DNA of 62,461 bases, from the NCBI GenBank assembly GCA_027364815.1, contig DAHXOQ010000002.1, positions 1 through 62,461 on the forward strand, written 5' to 3'. A program made the position numbers and the translations under genes. Below the pieces are notes generated by a model. The model was not told the DNA's origin, did not search any database, and saw only the letters and a list, made by a program, of their open reading frames with translations. Below, piece after piece: positions 36,213-45,478 of this stretch (the first letter of the stretch is position 1; each line of letters starts with the position of its first letter). The DNA is from Acidobacteriaceae bacterium (GTDB lineage: Bacteria > Acidobacteriota > Terriglobia > Terriglobales > Acidobacteriaceae).

Positions 36213-37088
36213 ATGAATAATCCAGTATTAACGACTTCCAATCCGACTACATGGTCGAATCGCCGACCTATATTCGCTGACTATCAGCGTCCAATAAAGC
36301 GCCAAAGAAATTCGAGTACCATGATTTCATTTATTTTTCATGTGGTTTTGATCTCCCTGATATTGGTGCTCGCATTTAAAGCTCACGATATAGTTCCAGT
36401 GTTAGAGACAACCACTGTTACCCCGATAGATTTTAAGAGTTATATGCCTCCAATCATAGTGCCGACTCCCGGGCCGGTGAACGGTGGAGGCGGCGGTGGC
36501 GCACATGAAATGGTTGAGGTCAGCAAGGGTCATATACCGCTGGTAGCGAATACGCAATTCGCTCCTCTTCAGGTTAGTAAAATTGATCGACCTAAGCTTG
36601 AGATCGAACCGAATGAACAGGTAAAACTTCCCGACAATAGCAATCGACTCAATATTGGTGTATCCCAATCGCCGCAGATCAGACTAGTCTCACAAGGAAG
36701 CGGTGGCGGTGGTGGATTCGGGCAGGGTCAAGGCGGAGGAATTGGTTCAGGCCACGGCAATGGTTTTGGGCCCGGCAGCGGGGGCGGTTATGGTGGCGGC
36801 GTTATGACGGTGGGTGGAGGAGTAGAAGCTCCGCGAATTACGCATTCCGTAGAACCAGAGTTTACGCAGGCTGCCCGCGAAGCAAATTTTCAGGGGAGTG
36901 TATTGATTCATCTCATTGTTGATTCGCAAGGGAACCCGCAAGATATCCGGGTGACACGTCATCTGGGTATGGGACTTGATGAAAAAGCAATTGCAGCAGT
37001 GGGACAATACAGATTCGCACCGGCCATGTATCAGGGCCATCCGGTCTCGGTGCAGATGGTTATCGATGTTGAATTCCACCTGCACTAA
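36213..37088 (+). CDS. TonB-like protein with glycine-rich linker
   Basis: 291 residues from ATG 36213; the frame is open from a TTG at 36165. A cytoplasmic N-terminus, one membrane helix (ISFIFHVVLISLILVLAF), a proline/glycine-rich periplasmic linker with long Gly runs (about residues 90-100 and 160-205) and a C-terminal TonB_C domain follow in order. The TonB_C domain shows APRITHSVEPEFTQAAREAN, FQGSVLIHLIVDSQGNP and GMGLDEKAIAAVGQYRFAPA. No ExbB or ExbD gene is near. It is an energy-transducing protein or a structural periplasmic linker, common in Acidobacteriota next to VWA and OmpA genes. Confidence 0.85.
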   Translation: MNNPVLTTSNPTTWSNRRPIFADYQRPIKRQRNSSTMISFIFHVVLISLILVLAFKAHDIVPVLETTTVTPIDFKSYMPPIIVPTPGPVNGGGGGGAHEMVEVSKGHIPLVANTQFAPLQVSKIDRPKLEIEPNEQVKLPDNSNRLNIGVSQSPQIRLVSQGSGGGGGFGQGQGGGIGSGHGNGFGPGSGGGYGGGVMTVGGGVEAPRITHSVEPEFTQAAREANFQGSVLIHLIVDSQGNPQDIRVTRHLGMGLDEKAIAAVGQYRFAPAMYQGHPVSVQMVIDVEFHLH

Positions 37089-37137
37089 TCAACAGAAACG
37101 CACATTAATCAATTTGTATCCATTTGGTTATCACACA

Positions 37138-38307
37138 ATGCTCAGCAAATTCTCCACTATCTCGCGTATGTTGCAGCCTGCACAGTTTGTGGTCGTGACT
37201 CTGCTATGTTGCATTGGAACGCTTTCCTTAAGCCAGAGTCAGACTTTACCGTCAGCGCAAACACAACCCGATACAAGAGTTGACAATCTTGATCCAACGC
37301 GCCCACAACTTCAACCGCGTCTGGATGTGGATCGTGATCCTGTTCTTTCAGTTGATCCGGAAATCATAGTGCCTACAAGTTCGGAACAAACTGTCATCGA
37401 TCACTCCAAAGATCTGAATAAGCGCGAGGATGGTGTGTACACTGTGCACGCGGACGCAGATGAAGTGTTGTTGAACTGTGTTGTAGTCGACGAAAACGGC
37501 AAATCAATTAGAGATTTGAGCAGTAGCGATTTTCGCATCTGGGAAGACGGCGTACTGCAGACTACCCGATCATTTCTACACCAGGAACAGCCAGTTTCCC
37601 TCGGCATCCTCATTGATAATTCAGGATCAATGCGCGATAAGCGAGCGGCAGTCAATGCAACTGCATTGCATTTGCTAAGGGCATCAAATCCGCTGGACAC
37701 AACATTCATCGTAAACTTCTCCGATCATGCGATTCTCGACCAGGGCTTCACGTCTGATATCGACGCACTGAACCGTGGGCTCTCGCACATAGATTCGAAG
37801 GGCAGTACGGCGTTGTACGACGCGGTTGCCGCCTCAGCGGACGAGTTGGCCGTTCATGCGAAGTTTCCCAGACAAGCGCTTTTGGTCATTACAGATGGCG
37901 CGGACAATGCATCAAGGTTGGATTTGGACGAGACCGTGCATCGCATCCAGCGCTTGGGTGGACCCGTGGTTTACACTATCGGACTTTTATTCGGGATCGA
38001 TAAAGAGGAAGCGAAACGAGCGAGACAGTCACTCGAAGAGATTGCGCAGCAGACGGGCGGGGTTGCATTTTTCCCCAAATCTATTGAGGAGGTGGACAGC
38101 ATAGCGACCGAAGTGGCGCGCGACATTCGAAACCAATACACAGTCGGCTATCACTCCACCAAGCCAGCCAGCATGGGAGGCTTCCGTGTAGTACATGTTG
38201 AGGCAAGAGAGCTGCACAAGGGAAAGTTGGTTGTGAGGACACGTAATGGCTACTATGCCAACAAGCTGGCGGAACAGCAAAATCAAAGGACTCAGGCAGC
38301 TAAATAG
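37138..38307 (+). CDS. secreted von Willebrand factor A-domain protein (VWFA-related type)
   Basis: 389 residues from ATG 37138. The signal peptide is about MLSKFSTISRMLQPAQFVVV to LSLSQSQ. A beta-rich N-terminal domain (DEVLLNCVVVDENGKSIRDL, DFRIWEDGVLQTTRSF) is typical of the acidobacterial VWFA-related family. The VWA domain then shows an intact MIDAS: DNSGSM (DxSxS), the GSTALYDA threonine and TDGADN. Such proteins are exported and probably mediate metal-dependent protein or surface interactions. It follows the TonB-C gene by 49 bases. Confidence 0.88.
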   Translation: MLSKFSTISRMLQPAQFVVVTLLCCIGTLSLSQSQTLPSAQTQPDTRVDNLDPTRPQLQPRLDVDRDPVLSVDPEIIVPTSSEQTVIDHSKDLNKREDGVYTVHADADEVLLNCVVVDENGKSIRDLSSSDFRIWEDGVLQTTRSFLHQEQPVSLGILIDNSGSMRDKRAAVNATALHLLRASNPLDTTFIVNFSDHAILDQGFTSDIDALNRGLSHIDSKGSTALYDAVAASADELAVHAKFPRQALLVITDGADNASRLDLDETVHRIQRLGGPVVYTIGLLFGIDKEEAKRARQSLEEIAQQTGGVAFFPKSIEEVDSIATEVARDIRNQYTVGYHSTKPASMGGFRVVHVEARELHKGKLVVRTRNGYYANKLAEQQNQRTQAAK

Positions 38308-38748
38308 TGAATGGTTATTCTGCGAGTGTCTACATAGTGGTTGACGGCGATTCCATGATGTTATTCAGATTTATTGCTGTATTCATTATTGCTCAATGAA
38401 AAATCATGAATGCGTTGAGCTTTGTTGCTCAGCAACAGACTCGAAATTCTGGAAGAATTAAAAATGAAGAATCTTATAATGCAGAGCATTTGAGTCAAAG
38501 CAGGTTGCCTCACATGAACTCAACGCAGCTCTTTGTACAGGATACAGAGTTAGGACTAGCTGCAAAGATCGCGTATACCCTGAACGAGCGTGCAGACCCG
38601 ACTCCACGCCGGATCTACAATTCGAACATCATTAGCGAATCACCAGCATGTACTCCCATGAGGATGCAATCTGCCAGTCATGCAGCAAATCGCCCCATCA
38701 ACAGACAGCCAATTCAACGCAACGAGGAAGAATCTCTCAGGAGGTCTT
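38308..38748. other. spacer before the OmpA-like gene
   Basis: About 440 bases, A+T-rich at the left. A 117-codon + strand frame at 38406-38759 runs through it and ends 11 bases inside the next gene. Its sequence is polar, matches no family I know and lacks a ribosome binding site, so I do not call it a gene. The last bases contain the strong AGGAGG of the OmpA-like gene. Confidence 0.4.
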
Positions 38749-40299
38749 ATGAAATCTAAACTTTTATCCGTAATTGGATATGCATTCAGTTTAAGCATAA
38801 TTGCACAAGCCAACTCGCAGGCACCAGTGACTGTGCAAGCGGCATGCAACACAATGTCTAACGTGACTGAAACGAGTCGCACGACTCAAGCAGTCAATTA
38901 TCTGCATGAGAAAGGTATTACGAAAATTGGCTTTGCCGGTACCTCATTGATGCCTAACTCTACAGGTACTGCCAAAATTCAAATCAATCGCGGCACTATG
39001 GAAGTGGATGCTGAATTCATAAATCTGACAAGCCCTACAACCTTTGGCAGCGAATACCTAACTTATGTTATGTGGGCAATTCCTGAGGAAGGTCGGGCAG
39101 TGAACCTAGGAGAAGTGCTGTTGAATCATAATGGTCGGAGCAAGCTGACAGGAACCACCGACTTGCATGCATTCGCTCTGATTGTCACTGCAGAACCGTA
39201 TTATGCCGTCCACCTGCCTAGCAGTATGGTCGTACTTGAGAATGTAATTCGCGCAAATTCCAAGGAAGCCAGCGGAGAAGTCGAGGTAAAGTATGAAGTC
39301 GTTGGAGGTGAAAAATATAGGAGCACGGGCAGCTCGCTTGAGCCTGGTGTAATGAAGGCCGGCCTGCCGCTCTCATACTACGAAGCGCGAAACGCGATGC
39401 AAATTGCAAAATCAGAAGGAGCAGAGCAGTATAACGATGACACCTATCAGCATGCTGTGCTTTTGATGCAGACAACGAATGATTACGCAACAGGAGCGCA
39501 ATTGAGAACGAACCATCTGAACGCTTCCGCGCGGGCGACGGTACAGATGGCTGAGGATGCGCGCGAGATGGCCGAGCTAAGAACTGTGGGAGCTCACAGA
39601 ACGGATGAACGTCAAGTTGCTAACGAAGCAAAAGCAAAATCGCTGGTCAATGACTCTGAAAAGACTCTAGTGGCAGAACAAGCACTTGTAGATGCATCGA
39701 AGGCGCAGGTTGAATTGGCGTCATACCTTATGACATCAGCAGAAGTGACTATTCTGGCACGTGCTGAAACAGAGAAGACAAACATGACGGCAGCATTGAC
39801 TCAGAAATCTGCAAACCAGTTTCTCGGTCAAGCTGGCAGCGACAAGGTCATAATTCGCGCCAGACTGTCATTACAACTTAACCTGCTTTTTGCCACGCGC
39901 GACAGTGAACGAGGGCTTATTCTCAACATCTCCGATAAGGATTTCAACACGGGGCAGAATTCCCTAACGTCTGATGCAAGAGTGACGCTGGCCAAAGTTG
40001 CGGGCATTCTGGCTGCGTATCCGAGTCTGACTATTTCGATTGGCGGGCTCACTGGCAACTCAGGTGGTGATGCAATGAATCGCTCATTCTATGAGAATCG
40101 AGCAGATTCAGTGCGAGATTATCTGGTTAAGGCTGGCATTGGCGCACAATTAGTGAGTGCGCAGGACGTTAGAAATTCTACGCCAATTGTTACAAGCGAA
40201 AATTCCATTGATCGCGAGGAAAATCGGAGAGTAGAACTCGTAGTCGCTGGCGAAATGATTGGCGGAACTGCCAATACAACGGTCGGAAGTCTACGGTAA
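38749..40299 (+). CDS. OmpA-family outer-membrane/peptidoglycan-associated protein
   Basis: 516 residues from ATG 38749 with a perfect AGGAGG five bases upstream. Signal peptide MKSKLLSVIGYAFSLSIIAQ, cleaved near NSQA. The N-terminal 200 residues are beta-rich and of unknown family (GEVLLNHNGRSKLTG and neighbours). The middle (about 225-375) is a long charged, alanine-rich coiled-coil-like helix (YYEARNAMQIAKSEGAEQYN onward). The C-terminal OmpA domain (about 390-510) shows LILNISDKDFNTGQNSLTSD, then NRADSVRDYLVKAGI and NRRVELVV. It should bind peptidoglycan and brace the outer membrane. Confidence 0.85.
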   Translation: MKSKLLSVIGYAFSLSIIAQANSQAPVTVQAACNTMSNVTETSRTTQAVNYLHEKGITKIGFAGTSLMPNSTGTAKIQINRGTMEVDAEFINLTSPTTFGSEYLTYVMWAIPEEGRAVNLGEVLLNHNGRSKLTGTTDLHAFALIVTAEPYYAVHLPSSMVVLENVIRANSKEASGEVEVKYEVVGGEKYRSTGSSLEPGVMKAGLPLSYYEARNAMQIAKSEGAEQYNDDTYQHAVLLMQTTNDYATGAQLRTNHLNASARATVQMAEDAREMAELRTVGAHRTDERQVANEAKAKSLVNDSEKTLVAEQALVDASKAQVELASYLMTSAEVTILARAETEKTNMTAALTQKSANQFLGQAGSDKVIIRARLSLQLNLLFATRDSERGLILNISDKDFNTGQNSLTSDARVTLAKVAGILAAYPSLTISIGGLTGNSGGDAMNRSFYENRADSVRDYLVKAGIGAQLVSAQDVRNSTPIVTSENSIDREENRRVELVVAGEMIGGTANTTVGSLR

Positions 40300-40339
40300 C
40301 AGGGTGTAGTCTGGTGCGACTTTTGAAAGATGAAAGATA

Positions 40340-40368
40340 AAGAGGGTGGGTCCTTGACTCACCCTCTT
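40340..40368 (+). terminator. strong hairpin after the OmpA-like gene
   Basis: AAGAGGGTG at 40340-40348 pairs with CACCCTCTT at 40360-40368. An inner GTC/GAC and one G-T pair make about 13 bp around a CTT loop. It stands 40 bases beyond the stop. No T-tract follows, so it may end or stabilise the transcript rather than be a textbook terminator. Confidence 0.6.
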
Positions 40369-40483
40369 AACTAATGTGTAATCAGAATAAACCGTTCTAC
40401 TTTCAACGCTAAACTAATTGCTTCGTTTCACCATATTGAACCAGATATCCTGGAATAAATTATCCTGCGTTAGAAGAGAGTGT

Positions 40484-40515
40484 CTCCCAGGAATATGAAA
40501 GATGCTTCCTGGGAG
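40484..40515 (-). terminator. hairpin in the convergent spacer
   Basis: A perfect 10-bp stem, CTCCCAGGAA (40484-40493) with TTCCTGGGAG (40506-40515), around a 12-base loop. It is 42 bases beyond the stop of the - strand Ig-like gene. No T-tract is seen on either side, so orientation and termination are uncertain; a transcript-end stabiliser is possible. Confidence 0.5.
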
Positions 40516-40556
40516 TTATAAAAGTCGAATCAATATGAATTCACCACATCGCGGCT

Positions 40557-41858
40557 CTACCAATAAGTAAGACTGAAATTGTCCAAATAGGTAGTGTATG
40601 GCGATTGCTTATCATTGCCATCCATTTGGTAATTGACAGTGAGTCCGTACCAATTGGACGCTACGCTGAATGGAGGGTATCTGCGGTTCACGGTATTGGT
40701 CGCGCCATTCAATGTTATTGTCTGATACAGCAGCGAATTGTCGCTTTCACGCTGCACTTCAATGGTGACATGGTTCCAGCCATCGTTGATGAGATTACAA
40801 GCGATGCCTGTAGAAACCCAATGAGCATTTGCGTTGTCCCAGATATCCCATACATTGCCACCAAGGTTATTACATTGTGTTCCCCATATCTGCCCAACAC
40901 CATTCATGTACATGTTGATGTCGAACTCCAGCACCTGCGTAATAGCGGAATTAGTTACGTAGAAATCCGCATCATAAGTGAAGTTGTGCAGAGTCGGAAG
41001 CAGCGTGTGAGCAGTATCAGGAATACCCTGGGTTGAATAAGCTCCGATCAACGGGAGTGAAAACAACACATCACCCCACGGAGCAGTTCCATTTGCACCT
41101 CCGAGGGAAAATTGCGTTGCATTACCACTCAATGAGGGTGAAGAGATGTTGAGTTTATGCGAGTATTGAAATCCATTGCAAGGTGAAGGTGAACAATCAA
41201 CATAATTAGGTGGCCCCTGGCCCCAACTGTTCCATCCTGTGCTTCTTTGAAGGTTGGAAAGTTTTGTCCCATCTTGCACAACATTGAGATTTACTGACAC
41301 ATAGGAAGCTCCCCCGCATTTATCCCATTCTTCAACCACCGTACTTTGGGAGCCTGAAGTAAGGTCAAGTTGCGTATTAAGGATGGGGCCAGTCTGCGTG
41401 ACGATGAGTTTGTTGTTCACATAAACGCCCATGGAGGCTACGCCTTTTGAACAGCTAGTCGTCGCTGACGCGACATAATCAACGGGCGAAGTTACTTTGC
41501 TACCGGTTACCGGTTCGGATACAACAACACCGACTTTGCCTGAAACGGTAATTGCTACCGGTGTGTAGGTAGCGCCGCCGCAATAATCCCATTCCTCGAC
41601 GACGGTGTTGTAACCCCCGGGCTCTAGGGCAACAGACGTATTCAGACTGTGTCCATTCTGTACTACGATCAGTTTGTTGTTCACATAGACGCCCATGGAA
41701 GCTACGCCTTTTGCACAAGTAGTCGTGGAAGTTGCAATGTATTGCACGGGCGAGCTGACAGTCGCACCGTTTGAAGGAGCACTAACAGTAACTGTTGCAG
41801 AGGCTGACGCCGCGAATGCAAGAAAAATCAGCGAAGAATAATAAAGCCGTTTCATCAT
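40557..41858 (-). CDS. secreted Ig-like/LamG-like protein
   Basis: 433 residues from ATG 41858 (GAGGG upstream; frame open to 41915). Signal peptide MMKRLYYSSLIFLAFAASAS. Two near-identical 90-residue Ig-like modules follow, each with VSSPVQYIATSTT-like, KGVASMGVYVNNKLIV and STVVEEWDKCGGASY-like phrases and paired cysteines. The C-terminal 230 residues are a beta-sandwich with WNSWGQGPPNYVDCSPSPCN, VLEFDINMYMNG and WNHVTIEVQRES, resembling a carbohydrate-binding concanavalin-like domain. It is exported. The two repeats are similar in DNA as well, suggesting recent duplication. Confidence 0.75.
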   Translation of the reverse strand: MMKRLYYSSLIFLAFAASASATVTVSAPSNGATVSSPVQYIATSTTTCAKGVASMGVYVNNKLIVVQNGHSLNTSVALEPGGYNTVVEEWDYCGGATYTPVAITVSGKVGVVVSEPVTGSKVTSPVDYVASATTSCSKGVASMGVYVNNKLIVTQTGPILNTQLDLTSGSQSTVVEEWDKCGGASYVSVNLNVVQDGTKLSNLQRSTGWNSWGQGPPNYVDCSPSPCNGFQYSHKLNISSPSLSGNATQFSLGGANGTAPWGDVLFSLPLIGAYSTQGIPDTAHTLLPTLHNFTYDADFYVTNSAITQVLEFDINMYMNGVGQIWGTQCNNLGGNVWDIWDNANAHWVSTGIACNLINDGWNHVTIEVQRESDNSLLYQTITLNGATNTVNRRYPPFSVASNWYGLTVNYQMDGNDKQSPYTTYLDNFSLTYW

Positions 41859-42519
41859 GTTTGGGCCCTCAGGTACTAGATTGATTCGCAGCTTTATCGT
41901 GGGAAAGATGTTCATGAAAGACTTGCCGCAATGCAGTCGGAGACTGTCATATGCTCGCTGATCAACGCGAACCGATGGTAGAGATTACGTCTTCCGCTGC
42001 GTCGAATATTAGATTCCTGCCAATGCTCAGTCTCAATGTGGGCTTTGCGTTCTACCACACCACCATCTGGCTTGAATGTATATTCCTATACACTTCGACG
42101 AATTACTTTATTAATTGTAACCCGCGACAACAAAAATAAGTAAATATCTTAAGAACTGATATATATATGCGAGCAAGCAGCATGAAATCAGCAACATATC
42201 GTTTTATAGTGCTGCATTCCCATACAAATTTCAATCGACGAGTATTTATCAACAATTCTCGTCTCGCTCAATCTTATTTACACTTTAATATTAGTCCTAT
42301 ATATGCGATCTGTATAGTTCAGCTCACATTCCATTAATCACTGGAAAAAATATTTGTGAGGTTAAGTATCTCTGATATAAGGCCTAACGGGATAATTGGT
42401 TGGAAACTACAAACTGCCGCAACAACAGAGTAAATCTACGTATAAGATGGCTATACATAACTCTAAGTTGATAGATCTAAAGGGAATTATCCTTGCGCCT
42501 GTTACCGGCATCGCTCCGT
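41859..42519. other. A+T-rich spacer between two - strand transcription units
   Basis: About 660 bases, among the most A+T-rich in the window. It must hold the promoter for the 41858 gene. An 11-base direct repeat TATATATGCGA occurs at 42162-42172 and 42298-42308 and might mark regulatory sites. Short open frames (for example 41951-42139) are unconvincing. No RNA gene was recognised. Confidence 0.4.
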
Positions 42520-43572
42520 TTAGTCTATTTGTGCTGAAGTTGTTTGAGTCCCTGGAGCCTTAAGCGCCGCTTGGTCAATTGGCAACTCTAACGAAAAAAT
42601 TGTTCCGCTGGCATCGTCAGCATATAACCAGATGCCATGAAATGCCTTTTGCAATTCTGGGTGTTGCTCACATAGGGCCATCATCAACTTGGTCACCTGC
42701 TTCCGCGCACTCAGGGGATCGCGTAACTCATGCGTCTGCGCCGCGTCTGGAATATAGTGAACTTCCAGATCCAGTGGTCCAAGTAGATCTGTGGCGTCAA
42801 TCGCTGTGATTTTAAAAACAGTTCCCTCTGAATTCAGTATCATTGCCTGTTCACCAGAGAGAATTTCAGGTCGAATGTGGGCTTCCTCACCACGTAGTTT
42901 CTCAATATTCGGACTGGTCAGGAACTGCACGGGTTCAAGAAGGTAGTCTGCAACGCGGTAATAGAGCAATGCATTCCAATTCATTTTCTTTTGCGTGTAA
43001 TCCCGTGCTGAAGTCCAATACCAGAGACCATCATGCCCTGCCTCGATCATGGGCCTGATAAATAAGCCGGCCAGCATCCACCTATTGTCAGATGCTCGAG
43101 ACAAAATCAAGGATATTTGTTGCGGCTTGGGTACGCCAGTTGCATGAAGTATCGCCAGTGCATAGATTCCTGACGGCAGGTCGGTAAAATTCAAAGTTAC
43201 TATCGGAGTGCCGCAATAGAAATCTGTTCGCGCAACGCTAGCACTATCCATTGATGCGTCCAAAAAATAGAGGCTATCAACTGTAATGGTAGCTCCCTGC
43301 ATGAATGGCTTTAACTTTTCAACTGAGCCTGCAATGGTGGTGAAATTCGATGCTACCGAAGGAATCGTGTTTGCACGAAGAGCGTCTACGTCACCCTGCT
43401 GCAATTCGCCAGCCATTGTGCGTGCAGCAGTCGTGAGCGCGGTGCGCTCGGCAACCGTCATTTGAGACTGAGTTTTGCATGTAGCAGCTCCTGATCTCAT
43501 CGGAAATAAAATAATCGCGAATGCAAAATGCAGGAGCAGTATTGGTAGAGTATTTAGAAATCTTAGTCGCAT
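42520..43572 (-). CDS. secreted protein of unknown function
   Basis: 350 residues from ATG 43572 (GAAAGG upstream). Signal peptide MRLRFLNTLPILLLHFAFAI to about GAAT. The mature protein is mixed alpha/beta: a first domain with helices (AERTALTTAARTMAGELQQG) and a beta part ending LPSGIYALAILHAT, then a segment WMLAGLFIRPMIEAGHDGLW leading to a helical stretch, and a proline-rich C-terminus. Similar exported proteins occur in Acidobacteriota, but I know no function. It is the last gene of the 47.4-42.5 kb - strand unit. Confidence 0.7.
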   Translation of the reverse strand: MRLRFLNTLPILLLHFAFAIILFPMRSGAATCKTQSQMTVAERTALTTAARTMAGELQQGDVDALRANTIPSVASNFTTIAGSVEKLKPFMQGATITVDSLYFLDASMDSASVARTDFYCGTPIVTLNFTDLPSGIYALAILHATGVPKPQQISLILSRASDNRWMLAGLFIRPMIEAGHDGLWYWTSARDYTQKKMNWNALLYYRVADYLLEPVQFLTSPNIEKLRGEEAHIRPEILSGEQAMILNSEGTVFKITAIDATDLLGPLDLEVHYIPDAAQTHELRDPLSARKQVTKLMMALCEQHPELQKAFHGIWLYADDASGTIFSLELPIDQAALKAPGTQTTSAQID

Positions 43573-43597
43573 AGTTAATACCTTTCATTGAGTAAGT

Positions 43598-44359
43598 TCA
43601 AAGGGAGACGGTAGCGGATTGCGGCTTGTCCAGTCGTGCTGTTTTATTGTCATGATCTTCTGAACTCGTGCCATCACTTTGATGTGGATGGTTTTTGAAG
43701 GTCAACATAGTCATAGCGTGCTGGAGTATCGCTTGCTTTACATTCTGAACTGACATCGGAGCGATAGTGGTCATTCCACCGACCAATTCACTCAGATCCA
43801 GATAAGACTTTCGATTGATAAGAAGGAATGCAATGGGGTACTCGGGCTTTCGTGCGCGTGCTTCAATTGGATTTGCGTCAAGCAAATAACTGATATTCGG
43901 TTTTGGAACAATTTTCATAATCAGCCCGACATACGCCCGAATAAGCGGATTGCTCAGCTCCAGATTGGCGAGTTCGTCATAAGCATAGCGGTCAAATACA
44001 ACAAGGTCGGCGTCTGAGCGCAATTCCTTTTTCAAGACAAGCCGGAGTGAGATTGCATCAACGAAGTAGAGAAACAACCGTACTCCCGTCATAAACCATG
44101 ACGTTATATTCTTGTCCCGCCGGTTGATCGGTGCGGAAACAGTTCCAATGCCCTTGTCGCCTCTGAATATGGTGTGACCGGCATTTTCTCGGATACTTTT
44201 AAGTCGCGCAACATCATCCCAAAATCGGATTAATACCACCCGCCGCCCATCCTGCACCATGCGCGCACAAAGCGCCTCAATTTGCGTGCTCTTTCCAGCA
44301 CCGTCAATCCCTGAAAAGCTTATAAAGTTAGGGACATTATCGCTTATGATTTCACGCAT
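43598..44359 (-). CDS. thymidylate-kinase-like P-loop kinase
   Basis: 253 residues from ATG 44359 (GGAG upstream). The P-loop FSGIDGAGKST (15-25) and the VVFDRYAYDEL motif are those of the thymidylate kinase family. The LID-like region carries basic residues (NPIEARARKPEYP). The C-terminal 35 residues are polar and extra. A housekeeping dTMP kinase is unlikely in this place. Tmk-like proteins in glycan loci are thought to phosphorylate sugars or lipids, but the substrate is unknown. It lies between secreted-protein genes in a compact - strand unit. Confidence 0.75.
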   Translation of the reverse strand: MREIISDNVPNFISFSGIDGAGKSTQIEALCARMVQDGRRVVLIRFWDDVARLKSIRENAGHTIFRGDKGIGTVSAPINRRDKNITSWFMTGVRLFLYFVDAISLRLVLKKELRSDADLVVFDRYAYDELANLELSNPLIRAYVGLIMKIVPKPNISYLLDANPIEARARKPEYPIAFLLINRKSYLDLSELVGGMTTIAPMSVQNVKQAILQHAMTMLTFKNHPHQSDGTSSEDHDNKTARLDKPQSATVSL

Positions 44360-44404
44360 TGCGCAACTCCAATACTTCTTCCAGTGATGCAAGAGAAAAT
44401 CTCT

Positions 44405-44917
44405 TCATGGCCTGCCCGGGCTAGCATGAGTAAGCACTAATACAGTTCCGATCGCAACTGCAGCACCAACCACGAGACTTACCTTGAAGAACAAGGACCG
44501 TGCTCGCCGTTGCTTTGCTGGCGCAATCACCGCACCGGATGGCCTGGAAGCTGTTACGCCGGTGGGATTTTCAAGTGGAGCAGCGGCTGTGCCTAGTGGC
44601 TTTTGAGCATCGTTTTGCTGTGCAATCATCGCAAATTCAGGTGCACTTTGTGATTCGTCTTGATTTAAATTTTGTTGAGGCATTGCGTTTGAATTATCAG
44701 GAATGGTGATGTCTGATTGAGTTGTTCGCGCCACAGACTTAGCACTCTGGATGCCGGACGCCTGGGACTGACCTTGAACGGTCGGCACATTTGCCGGTGA
44801 CTGGCTTTGCTGAGTTTCTTGTGCTGATATCGCCGCCGTAGCGACAATCTGCATTGCAAACAATAACGCGATTCCAATTATTATGATTCTTTCAGACCTA
44901 TGCACTGATATTTTCAT
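44405..44917 (-). CDS. small membrane/periplasmic protein, glutamine-rich
   Basis: 170 residues from ATG 44917 with GAGGTG upstream. An N-terminal hydrophobic segment (RIIIIGIALLFAMQIVATAA) is either a signal peptide or an anchor. A 90-residue Gln/Ser/Pro-rich disordered middle follows. A basic patch (KQRRARSLFFK) precedes a C-terminal membrane helix (VSLVVGAAVAIGTVLVLTHA). Both ends may be in the membrane, with a periplasmic loop. No family recognised. Confidence 0.6.
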   Translation of the reverse strand: MKISVHRSERIIIIGIALLFAMQIVATAAISAQETQQSQSPANVPTVQGQSQASGIQSAKSVARTTQSDITIPDNSNAMPQQNLNQDESQSAPEFAMIAQQNDAQKPLGTAAAPLENPTGVTASRPSGAVIAPAKQRRARSLFFKVSLVVGAAVAIGTVLVLTHASPGRP

Positions 44918-45030
44918 TTTTCACCTCTACGCGGTTCTCCCCCGCGATCAGGATGGCCGACTGGAAACAATTATGCATTGTCCGCGAGCCACAGAAATGT
45001 GCAGTCTCGAACACTTTCGCAAAAAAACAA

Positions 45031-45369
45031 CTACAACACAGGGTTGCGAAAACTCTTCAGAGCATCGTCATTCGTCTGGAAAGTCTCAAAGAGCCGGCTC
45101 ACACCTGTGGTCTTTAAGATATCTAATACTTCATCTGGAGTAGATGCAATCTTGATGTCGCCATTGTGCTTCATGGCTTCTTCCAGACAGCTTAGCAATA
45201 GTAGAGTTGCGTACTTGTTCATCTCACGCACCTTGGAAAAGTCCAGCACGATTCGAGTGTGCTTAAGATACATCAACTGCTTCATATCCTCCAGGAATAG
45301 CCGCTCATGTTTCGAATTTACCACCTCAGGAAACTGCATCACTTTTACTGCGGATATTTGATCGCTCAT
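45031..45369 (-). CDS. STAS-domain protein lacking the phosphorylatable serine
   Basis: 112 residues from ATG 45369 (AGAGGCG upstream); the frame is open to 45420. The STAS fold is recognisable from RIVLDFSKVREMNKYATLLL, then LSCLEEAMKHNGDIKIA and VLDILKTTGVSRLFETF. In anti-anti-sigma factors the segment after 'LD-S' carries a Asp-Ser that is phosphorylated. Here the aligned positions are N51-K52, so regulation by phosphorylation is unlikely. It may act as a constitutive binding module in an envelope-associated complex. It follows the flippase-ParB gene by about 110 bases. Confidence 0.75.
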   Translation of the reverse strand: MSDQISAVKVMQFPEVVNSKHERLFLEDMKQLMYLKHTRIVLDFSKVREMNKYATLLLLSCLEEAMKHNGDIKIASTPDEVLDILKTTGVSRLFETFQTNDDALKSFRNPVL

Positions 45370-45478
45370 GTCGCCTCTTCTGAACTCCCGTTTTCGTTCT
45401 ACTTGCAAAGTAAAAATCAACTAGAGCTGTAAATGGATTCACTTCAGCCTCAACCGCTCAATAAGTTTACGACTTTAG

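Noticed and set aside
38406..38759. 117-codon + strand ORF before the OmpA-like gene
   Set aside because: Polar low-quality sequence without ribosome binding site, overlapping the strong AGGAGG and start of the next gene; described only as spacer content.
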